DNA of 64,000 nt. Origin: Stutzerimonas stutzeri. GTDB taxonomy: Bacteria > Pseudomonadota > Gammaproteobacteria > Pseudomonadales > Pseudomonadaceae. A program made the position numbers and the translations under genes. Where the stretch lies: the NCBI RefSeq assembly GCF_024448715.1, contig NZ_JAMOHZ010000008.1, positions 186,001-250,000 of the forward strand, given 5' to 3'. Every line of letters starts with the position of its first letter. Position 1 is the stretch's first letter. Shown piece by piece: positions 9,761-17,800 of the stretch. A model generated the notes under the pieces. That model did no database searches. It saw only the letters and a list, made by a program, of their open reading frames with translations, and was not told the DNA's origin.

Positions 9761-10808
9761 TCAAAGCCACAACGAGTTTATGGCTCGTTATTTCGCGGAT
9801 ATGAAAGAGGAGTCCCGCAAGCAGCTTGCCGCAGCAGCAAATCTGATTGCTCGGTTCACTGTTATGGCTGAATTGAAAGGGGTGGTTCTCAACGCGGACT
9901 CGTTCGAGTACGTCCAAACCACCGGAATTGTCGCCAAGGCGAAAGGCATTGCTAGGAAGCTTCTAGGGCCGATAACTGCAGAGCGTGATGGGCTGCTGCC
10001 GTTCAACGATATTGCGGCACGGCTATCCCCAAGCCACTTTGGTGGTGGGTGTTTTGCTGGTTCTGACTTTATTTTGATGGCCCACCCCTGTTACCGGCGC
10101 AGCATGAGCCTAGTGAACAATTGGGCCCCGCGGTTTATAGAGCTGTTCTGGAGCTTCGACGGTCCCGGGATAGAAAAATACATAGCCCTCGACGAAGACC
10201 GGGTTCGGATCGATGTTGACGGTGGGCGCTACTTCGAAGCCGACACATGGTTCGGCGCACCTTTCGACGATGACATCCGGAATATAAAACCCGGTATCGT
10301 CAAGCTGCGACCTCCTCTCGACCTCGATTCGATAGATCTCTCGATGTTCTTCGCTGATGCCTATTGCCTAGACATCAAGTGGAGCGAGTCGGATGGAATC
10401 AAGTCGTTCCAAGCCCTGGAGATGAAGACGGAGAGCGTCAGGGTCGAGGTCGAAGGGCAGCATTACTTCCCTGCTCGGTACCTGCATGCCGAGTACGACC
10501 TCAAGGCCGACTGCTTCAGGCACTTCGATGGCGCGATCCAGCTCTTTACGGAAGATGAGTATTTTCAGAGGCGGGATTCTGACTTCAACATGGTCATGAA
10601 GAATTCAGCGCACATCAAGGCAAGGTCGACCAAGGTCTTCAAGATCAATGGCCCGCTGAGAACAAAAGACTGGGTTGAGTTCTGCAGTCAATTTCTTGCG
10701 AAAAACCCGCTTGCCTTCGAGTACTTCACTGGTGAGTACCCGAAGCGCCTCACCGAGATCATCGAAAACACCAGGGCGCGTTTGTCGTTACCTGCTGGCG
10801 GATCCTAA
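9753..10808 (+). CDS. Hypothetical protein, partner of the HEPN gene
   Basis: A 351-residue protein starting at the ATG that overlaps the HEPN gene's stop (ATGACTGA). This start is preferred over a longer reading from 9711 because of the overlap. No transmembrane segment, signal peptide or known catalytic motif is evident; the sequence is rich in aromatic and acidic residues with alternating beta-like patterns (for example IRIDVDGGRYFEA, then SVRVEVEGQHYF). I do not recognise the family. Tight coupling to a putative toxic RNase suggests a sensor, inhibitor or accessory subunit, but nothing in the sequence says which. A terminator follows the stop. Confidence 0.7.
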   Translation: MTDQSHNEFMARYFADMKEESRKQLAAAANLIARFTVMAELKGVVLNADSFEYVQTTGIVAKAKGIARKLLGPITAERDGLLPFNDIAARLSPSHFGGGCFAGSDFILMAHPCYRRSMSLVNNWAPRFIELFWSFDGPGIEKYIALDEDRVRIDVDGGRYFEADTWFGAPFDDDIRNIKPGIVKLRPPLDLDSIDLSMFFADAYCLDIKWSESDGIKSFQALEMKTESVRVEVEGQHYFPARYLHAEYDLKADCFRHFDGAIQLFTEDEYFQRRDSDFNMVMKNSAHIKARSTKVFKINGPLRTKDWVEFCSQFLAKNPLAFEYFTGEYPKRLTEIIENTRARLSLPAGGS

Positions 10809-10828
10809 CCATTACGGATGGGCGCAAA

Positions 10829-10855
10829 AAAGCCCGCCTTGAAGGGGCGGGCTTT
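10829..10855. terminator. Bidirectional terminator between convergent cassettes
   Basis: A 10-bp stem AAAGCCCGCC/GGCGGGCTTT (10829-10838 with 10846-10855) with a 7-base loop; an A-run on the left and T-run on the right make it work on both strands. It ends the HEPN cassette and the minus-strand array ending at 10957. Confidence 0.85.
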
Positions 10856-10956
10856 CAGGTGTCTCCAAGGGGAGGCTAGTTGCCAACGAAATCTCGGAGC
10901 AAGCAGCCTGAGGGTACACGACGTGCCTCCCTGAGACTAGTGATCGGGTATGGTGA

Positions 10957-11559
10957 TCATCGCACACTATACGGAACGGCGTAGGAGCTAGACCGATCCG
11001 CCGGCTCGTAGGTCTCTCCGTCTGATCTGAAACAGGGTTTTTCGCGTTTCAAGATCCCCACTGTGCAAGTGCTCCACTCTAGGTTGACACCTCTGCGCTC
11101 AAGCTTGGCTGCCTTGGTTTCCATCTCGGCAATCTGTGCGCGCCGAAACGCGAGCTCTGCTTGGCTCGGTAGTAGGGGGCCAACCAGAAGCCATGCTGTT
11201 GCACCGATGGCTACCAGAGAAACGACAAGTACCGCGAAGGTCTTCAGGCCAAGCATCCGGGCCACGCTTTTGTACTGCCTGGCAGCCTGGTCGGCTGCCT
11301 TGTTCGCCTGAACGAATTTCTCAGACAACAAAGCTGCGGCCTTGGTGGCGGTTTCATCAGCAATGAGTGAAAGGTCTTTTCTCGCAGAGGTGATTTGACC
11401 AACGACTTCAGCCTGCAGTTTTCTCAGGGCAGCGACTGCTTTGTCGGCCTCATCCTGGGTGTTTAGTCCAGCAGAGAGCAACGAGGTGAGTACCTCGGCT
11501 TGAGCCCGGATTTTCTCGTCGTAAGTTTCGTACTCACTCGCAGTAATGGGGGCTCTCAT
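10957..11559 (-). CDS. Single-pass membrane coiled-coil protein
   Basis: A 200-residue protein. Residues 1-100 are charged and helical with alanine/glutamine heptads (coiled coil). One hydrophobic helix lies at about 107-130, followed by another helical stretch and a C-terminal tail with two cysteines (in WSTCTV and PCFRSD). The architecture resembles small MobB/MobE-type mobilisation membrane proteins, but no relaxase or other conjugation gene is present here. Its start overlaps the stop of the 237-residue gene upstream (ATGA), so the two are probably translated together. It is therefore either a mobilisation relic or the membrane arm of an uncharacterised cassette. Function unknown. Confidence 0.65.
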   Translation of the reverse strand: MRAPITASEYETYDEKIRAQAEVLTSLLSAGLNTQDEADKAVAALRKLQAEVVGQITSARKDLSLIADETATKAAALLSEKFVQANKAADQAARQYKSVARMLGLKTFAVLVVSLVAIGATAWLLVGPLLPSQAELAFRRAQIAEMETKAAKLERRGVNLEWSTCTVGILKREKPCFRSDGETYEPADRSSSYAVPYSVR

Positions 11560-12269
11560 CCCAGGCCTCGATCGAATGACTTATGTTTGGCGAGCTCTTT
11601 TGCCTTTGCTTTTTCAAGCGCTAGCCGGTGATTTTGCTCGGCCCGTTCGAACCGCTCCTTTGCCCATGCTCGGAGCGTCATGTTGAGCTCCAGCATGTCC
11701 TCCAAAGGTGCGAATTTCAGTACACCCCCAGGTTCAGCCAAGAGCAGCAAGCCACCAGACCCCGAAGCCTCAGAGCCGTTTACGGTCTTGACTGTCAGGA
11801 GGTAGTCGCGGATCTGCTTGGCGGTGAAGTTGGAACGCTGAAAGGCTATGGCCTCAGCTGTTGATTGAACGAGGTCTTGGAGTCGACCGACCCTCGCTCT
11901 ATCCCTTGGGAATGCATCCAAGTAGGGAACGGTGAGGAGTCCAAGCGAATCTTCGGTGGACTTGGTCTCAACATACCAATGCACCTCACGGGAAATATCG
12001 GTGAGCTGTTTCTTTTCGATGGCCGCCTTAAGCCCTGCGTGCTTACCCCGTTCCTTGCGCAGATCCGCTCCTTCTGCCTTGAACTCCAGGAGGCGGGCCA
12101 CACCACCGAAATTCAACAATACGTCGGCTAACAACTGATCGGCAGGGGTTTGCTGGAGCAAATTGATCGATCCTAGCGCAGCGCGCTTTGAGCCTTGCTG
12201 GAAGTCACGGATGGCATAGCCAAGGGCAAACAAGAAATTCCCGATGGTGATGTTTTCGTAAAGCTTCAT
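11556..12269 (-). CDS. Hypothetical protein with nuclease-like E-x-K motif
   Basis: A 237-residue soluble protein. The segment around residues 44-70 has a strand-like ARLLEFKAEG with glutamate 62 and lysine 64 in an E-x-K arrangement preceded by aspartates 44 and 49, reminiscent of the PD-(D/E)xK nuclease core; this is suggestive only. The C-terminal ~45 residues are highly charged and helical. It overlaps the downstream membrane coiled-coil gene by four bases and follows the PD-(D/E)xK-like gene by 107 bases. I do not recognise the family. Confidence 0.6.
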   Translation of the reverse strand: MKLYENITIGNFLFALGYAIRDFQQGSKRAALGSINLLQQTPADQLLADVLLNFGGVARLLEFKAEGADLRKERGKHAGLKAAIEKKQLTDISREVHWYVETKSTEDSLGLLTVPYLDAFPRDRARVGRLQDLVQSTAEAIAFQRSNFTAKQIRDYLLTVKTVNGSEASGSGGLLLLAEPGGVLKFAPLEDMLELNMTLRAWAKERFERAEQNHRLALEKAKAKELAKHKSFDRGLG

Positions 12270-12376
12270 TCAGTGCGCTAAATCCTTAGGGCGTAATGAA
12301 TAAGGGCGACAAGCAGCCACCCGCGCTTAAAGCTCATCAGCTTTTATCACTGGCCAGATGCACCGCGGCCGCCGCG

Positions 12377-13543
12377 CTATTCGTCTGCCGGCCAGCAGGT
12401 GGGAAGCCCGAGCACCTCAGCGAGCGAAAAGCCGTCGTACCTTTGCAACCGATCCCCGCTAACGATCGCGTGAGGCATCGCTTTCAATGCTTCAGGGAGT
12501 GGATGCGTTGCCCATGGATTGAGATAGATCGTGTGGCGTCGTGAGGAGAGCGAGTATACGGTCAGGTCGTTGAAAATCCATGCGCCGCTAACACGCCTGG
12601 CTCGAGGGCCTGACGGGCCAATCCATGCTCCATTTGAAGCACGAGTAATTCTGGCTTCCTTCTCCGGATCTCTAGTATCCAGAACGTACTGCTCCTGCCC
12701 GTATAGCGCGTCCATTTCGTCAATTTTATCGAGATGGAACGAGCCGAAATTCACTGCTACCAAGAGAGGCTTATCGAGGTCGCCATACTTTGCGCCCTTG
12801 TGCTTGATGGCATCCCGAATGGATGACCACTGATCAATGAGCCCTGCGCCACCATCAAGCATGCCGATCAATGAACGGGGCTTACCGCGGGCCTCTGGCT
12901 TAAGTGGATAGGCACGGAGGCGCACTTGCCATCCTTCATGTGCCCATTCGTGTGTGGGGGTTGATTCCAAGCCTCGGCTTTCAGCTTCAGCTCGAATCCT
13001 ATCGGGGTCGAGTGAGTTCAGCCATTTCAATGTGGCGGCGAGCAGTTTATTACCGCTCGGTTGAGTATCGGGTGTGCCGTCGTACTCAACGAGGACCATG
13101 AAGTTAGGGTGGCTAGCCTTACCTAGGGCATCGAGCGTTGAACCAATCATTGCTTCTGCTGCAGGAGCAGACTCGTCCCTAATCGAAGCCAAAACAGCCT
13201 CGAGATAGAACTCTTCACCAGTGGGTGTTGTGACATGAAAATCAGGGCGTGCCTTTGACCCACTCGGCAGCTCGGGGTGGGGGGACAAGGCGTAACCCAG
13301 TCGAACCAAGAACGCGTAGAGGGCGAGTTCGAACACTGCAGACTTGAAGTGCGTGTCGTCGCCGCATTTGAGCCGAGCGACTAGCTCGTCTCGCTCTTCC
13401 TGTGGGTATTCCCCCACAAGGCCTTCCAGGTAGTGGCGGACTCGCTCCATCTCTGGCCGAGCAGATCGATCCAGGAAGGCAAAATTACTCTCGCGGTTCG
13501 CTTTGGGGCTTGCGTCGGCACGCTGAAAGTCAGTGAAGATCAT
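12377..13543 (-). CDS. Hypothetical protein with PD-(D/E)xK-like core
   Basis: A 388-residue protein. Glutamate 72 lies in a helix (FELALYAFLVRLGY), then ARPDF (proline 100, aspartate 101), then FYLEAV with glutamate 115. This order and spacing match restriction-endonuclease-fold proteins, although the usual lysine of E-x-K is a valine here, so activity is uncertain. The C-terminal 200 residues are not recognised. No good ribosome binding site precedes the ATG at 13543. It is transcribed with the two genes downstream. A degenerate or substrate-binding nuclease fold is as likely as an active enzyme. Confidence 0.6.
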   Translation of the reverse strand: MIFTDFQRADASPKANRESNFAFLDRSARPEMERVRHYLEGLVGEYPQEERDELVARLKCGDDTHFKSAVFELALYAFLVRLGYALSPHPELPSGSKARPDFHVTTPTGEEFYLEAVLASIRDESAPAAEAMIGSTLDALGKASHPNFMVLVEYDGTPDTQPSGNKLLAATLKWLNSLDPDRIRAEAESRGLESTPTHEWAHEGWQVRLRAYPLKPEARGKPRSLIGMLDGGAGLIDQWSSIRDAIKHKGAKYGDLDKPLLVAVNFGSFHLDKIDEMDALYGQEQYVLDTRDPEKEARITRASNGAWIGPSGPRARRVSGAWIFNDLTVYSLSSRRHTIYLNPWATHPLPEALKAMPHAIVSGDRLQRYDGFSLAEVLGLPTCWPADE

Positions 13544-13709
13544 GTTCGAGCAGTCTGCATGGACCTATTCAGCTAAGCAGGTGCGCCTGCGTAGCCAGCT
13601 GAGAGGATGGTTGCTGCAGTATGTGCGGCAGGTTGTGCAGAGGGGCCCGGCAATAGGAGCCCCAGAGACCACGAACGCCTGCTTAGGCTTAAGTTTTGCC
13701 TTGAAAGCT

Positions 13710-13731
13710 GCGCTGGTATAGAAGCCAGCGC
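13710..13731. repeat. Hairpin between the CHAT-like gene and the PD-(D/E)xK-like gene
   Basis: GCGCTGG/CCAGCGC, a perfect 7-bp stem with an 8-base loop, not followed by a T-tract on either strand. It could attenuate or protect mRNA of the minus-strand array, or be incidental. Confidence 0.4.
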
Positions 13732-13747
13732 CAGGCGCTACCTCAAG

Positions 13748-14509
13748 TCATTTTTCTCCGGCGCGAAGCCTACCTTTTCGCCAAAGTCGGAAGCTCGTGC
13801 TTCCTGGAGTGTTTTCCCTCGCATGCTTGAAAGCAACGCCGGTGGTCTCACCTTGTAATAGGTGAAAAGCCAGGAAGGTCTGCGCAAACTGAGAGGCGAT
13901 GGCTCCATGTACGCTGTGAAAAGGGGCGATAAATTCACTGCACAATGCCATTTTTGATAATACGCCCCCCACAGCTTGGAATCCGGTTTGGCAGCATAGC
14001 GAAATAAATACCTTCTTCAGAGCGCCGCGCTTGTGTAAGGCCCGCTGAAGCTGCTCTGGATTGGCCCATCCATCATTCGAGAAACAGAAGCCCTTAGCGC
14101 TACCATGTCCCACGAAGATCACATGGGAATAGAGAGCGTGTTCCTTACCCCAGATGGACGTGAGCTCTCTGAGCGACCTGATTTTGTATGCTTTTACCTG
14201 GTCGTCAGGAACGAGCAACCGACAGTATTGCAATACTGATTTTGCCAAGGGGTCTAGTAGAGCGTCCTCGGTCGACAAATCACCGAGCGTCAAAATTAGG
14301 ATGCCTATGTTTCTGTGACATAGGCTGGAGCCTATCCACTCTGATACCGTGCCATCTCGTAGCTGGATTTTGACTTTGGCGGGTTCTGCGTCGACTACCT
14401 GCGTCCGCCAGACGACCGATGACAGGTCTTCCATCCCTTCGAAGCGAGATGCTGGGACATAAACAGACTCACCCACTACCAACTTCCTTGCCACACAGAT
14501 CCCCGTCAT
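13748..14509 (-). CDS. CHAT/caspase-like cysteine peptidase, putative defence effector
   Basis: A 253-residue protein. The C-terminal two thirds read as a clan-CD fold: strand ending VIFVGHGS with histidine 135, then VFISLCCQTG with cysteines 172 and 173, giving the His-Cys dyad order and spacing of CHAT and caspase-like peptidases. The N-terminal ~65 residues form a separate beta-rich block (VGESVYVPA... KVKIQLRDGTVSEW). CHAT peptidases act as effectors in several bacterial immune systems (for example with gasdermins or Craspase), but none of their usual partners is here. The start overlaps the upstream small ORF by 41 bases in another frame; the ribosome binding site is weak. Family assignment is by motif only. 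Confidence 0.6.
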   Translation of the reverse strand: MTGICVARKLVVGESVYVPASRFEGMEDLSSVVWRTQVVDAEPAKVKIQLRDGTVSEWIGSSLCHRNIGILILTLGDLSTEDALLDPLAKSVLQYCRLLVPDDQVKAYKIRSLRELTSIWGKEHALYSHVIFVGHGSAKGFCFSNDGWANPEQLQRALHKRGALKKVFISLCCQTGFQAVGGVLSKMALCSEFIAPFHSVHGAIASQFAQTFLAFHLLQGETTGVAFKHARENTPGSTSFRLWRKGRLRAGEK

Positions 14510-14744
14510 ACTTTTTGTTGAGGCCGTATCTTAACTCGCTTCGCATTCGGTCCCCACAACGCAAGGTGGCCGAGGCTTTTCCACCGCGGGGGACGATGGC
14601 CGGTTGAACGTCAAGAAGAACGAAACCTTCTCGATAATCTTCAAGGGCATTCATGACCTCGAGCCCCGGTACGGTGACACCTGCGTCTTTTTGCGGGGTA
14701 ATTGCTGATATGACTTCGAGCTGAAAGACGAGCCCCGGCTTCAA
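14469..14744 (-). CDS. Small hypothetical protein overlapping the CHAT-like gene
   Basis: A 91-residue frame with a TTG start; the open frame actually extends upstream to about 14811 with protein-like content but has no ATG or GTG there. It ends inside the start of the CHAT-like gene, an overlap of 41 bases. Beta-rich (LVFQLEVISAI, EGFVLLDVQPAIV) and lacking recognisable motifs. It may be a true partner, possibly a regulator translated before the peptidase, or the remnant of a longer gene whose start is lost. The unusual start and long overlap keep confidence low. Confidence 0.4.
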   Translation of the reverse strand: MKPGLVFQLEVISAITPQKDAGVTVPGLEVMNALEDYREGFVLLDVQPAIVPRGGKASATLRCGDRMRSELRYGLNKKYDGDLCGKEVGSG

Positions 14745-14890
14745 TACGACATTGAAGCTGGCAACTGCGTAGGCGCTATGCCTAGATCCACATCCGCCGA
14801 TAGCGTACAGTCACAACGCTTTCCACAGCCATAAGCGGACGCTCAAGATGTCTATGAACTCAGGGGCGACTCAATCTCCATCGCTTTCGG

Positions 14891-17800
14891 TCAGGAGAGG
14901 CCATTGGCTGCCGCTTCGACCTTCAATTCGACTTCATGTGCCTCCGCAACACCAACGCTGACTAACCGCCCGAGCATGCGGTCGATACGGGCGCGCATCG
15001 GATGCTTGGGTAGAAGCAATTCCGGCTCCTGGATCATCGCAGCTGCCAACCACTGAACCACCTTGTGTCCGATGCCAAGGTCTATCCACAGTCCTGGCGC
15101 CTCCGTGCGACCAAACCAAGCCTCGGTCGCTTCAAGCAGGAAGTCGAGATGGCGCGCCCGCGTTCCAACGAAGAGGAGGTTCATAGTGCACAGCGCTACG
15201 AAGGCTGTCGGCCCCCCTGATAGCAGCGGTCTTATGCTTGGAAGGAGCGGGTCGACACGGTCGAATAGTGCGGGCGGCAGATAGCTTTGCGTCCCGTTGA
15301 ACGGGTTGTAGGTGTTCAGCATTACCTTTGCGACGATCCCGCCGATCTGCATGTCGATCCGTGAACTGGCCGGATCATGAGCATATCGCCACCGGTGAAG
15401 CGCCATCACACGTTGCGCCAATCGGGCACGTAAATCGGCAGGCCGTGCGGCCGGACGCAGCGGATCATTGCAATAGAGCGCGTCGGCCGAATGGATGACA
15501 GTCTGCGCGGCCTTGCCAAACGTCTCATCCGGTAGATCTGTCACAAGCTTCAGATCAGCTTCGAACGACGAATCGTTGGCGTCGAGCAGCCGTTCAGCGA
15601 ACAGCGCGTAGTATTGCAGGTTCCAGTCGTGCGGATCCTGATTGATCTCGATATCTACCGGCAGACCTAACCCATTGATCCGCGAGGTCCAGTCGACGTA
15701 GGCTTCGACCACCTCCTGTCGCCAATTGATCGTCCCTTTTGGGGCTGCCTGGAGGATCGCCAGCCATTGCGCTGCCGCCTTGCTGTCGACATGAATGAGT
15801 GACGAATGCTCGGTGCCTGCAGACTTTATCGTCTCTTCTTCCACGAACTTTGTCGACGTTATAAGTTCAGGAACGTAGATGCGCGCTCCGCGCCGCAGAT
15901 GCGGGCGTTCCTCGGGCCAGAGCGGCCACGCAGGTTCGGCCTCTCCATCCAGCCAGGCGATCTCGGCTGCGACCTCAGCATCTACCGCCGCGGCCCGCTC
16001 CGCGCTGAAGCGAGCATGCTCTGCCTCGTCCTCTTCACCATAGCTCTTCCAGCGCCAAGTCAAGCTTGTGAATGCAGCGCGCATTGCTGCCTTGAAGAGC
16101 TTGGGCTCGAGTTTGAGGATCCGCCCGAGTCCAGCTGAGAATGCCGGCGCCGCGCTGCGATCCTCGCGCGTCGCGAGCCGGATCAGCGCATTCCGGTCCG
16201 TCTGACTCCCCTTCCGGACCCAGAGATGAATTAGAGCAAGGATGGCAAGCGCCGGCCGATTGAAGCGCAGCCTATCCTCTGATCCGCCGCCGCGGTCGGA
16301 GTGCTCCTCGAGCGCGATGGCGACGACCTGCCGGACCCACGCCTCCTCGGCGGCAAGAAGCGCGTCGTCACCGTCGCGAGCCACCAGTAAGGCCGTCATG
16401 ATAAGCCGGGTTGAGCGCGACTTGAGGAAATCGGTATCTGTATCGTCGGGAAGATCGCCACACGCATAAGCTACCGCATCGCGCGCCGTCGCAGCTGTAG
16501 CGTATTCAACTCCGCCGGTGACCGCCAACTCGATGCGCGATTCGATCTCGCTCGAACGCATGATTGCGAGCCGCTGCTTCTCCATCCCCTCCAAGTGCGC
16601 GGACTCGTCCGCTGGCGATTGATAGAGCAGCTTCCCATCCCCGGTATCGATCCAGTTCGACCTCTGCAGCATGTTGTTGGCGGCCCGAGCGATGAGCCGC
16701 GCATCACTCCAGTTCGAGTAGGGTTGAATAGGGGCAAGACTCTCGACCGAGGCACCAAGTTGCTCGCGCAGACGATTCGCCACGGGATCGTCCCCCAGAT
16801 AAAAATGCACTACGTCGAACAAGCATGCGTGTCGCGACGGGCGGTCCTTCAAGTCGGCGAGCTTGATCTTGGCGTTCGGCTCCTTCTCTATCACAAACTG
16901 ATCCAACCCGAGTCTTAGGTGATCATGGTCTCGGCGCATACGGTCGATGGCCAGCAGCTCCGGGACCGCAATGAACGGCGCCAGCGCATCGCGTGCTACG
17001 TCGAAATGGGAAAGCAACACATCGACCGCAATCAGGATATACGCCGCACAGCTGCCCTCAGGCCCGAGGATATCGGCAAGCACTTCATCGACCGGGGCAC
17101 CATCGTCGAGCCTTTGCTGGCTCCAGGCCTCTAGCGCCTTAAGCCCTGAGGCGGCCGAATAATCGCGGCATTGATCCCGCGACCAGAAATAGCTGTCGGC
17201 CCGGGGAAAGACGCGTGGGCCGTCACCGAAGTCGACGGTGAGTCCAGGGTCTCCAGGCGCACGTGAGTTGGTGCTGAATGTTATTGCCTCCGCGACCAGT
17301 ATCCGGATCAGCTTCAACCCTTCGACGGGGGCAGATTCCAACAGATCGAAGAACGGGGGTTGAGCCGGCGATGCCGGCAGATAGCTGCTGTCGGCAAAGG
17401 TGAAGGTCTGCTGCATCATACGGTCGCGGCGGCTGCGCGGCTCCCTCTTCTGAAAGAGACTCGTCAGTACGAGCTCCGCCAGTTCAGTGGGCGCAACCGG
17501 TGCGATCACTTTCGAAAAACGCCGAATCGCATCGACCTTGTGGCTGTTCCGCTCGTTTCCAACCTCCCTGAGATAGGCCTTGAGCTCTTCAGGTGCGAAC
17601 TCGCCGAGCAACAGAGCAAGCTGGCGAAGTTGCTCGATCAAACTGCTTCGTTCGTCGCTCGCTGTACGCCCAAGGACCTGCTCATCCGGGATCGTCACCT
17701 TGGCGTCGCGGACGTCGAGCTGTCGTAGCCAGCCAAACAGCATGACAGCTGTTTGGCTGGCGACTTGTTGAAGATGTTTGAGGAGAAAGAGCTGTATTTT

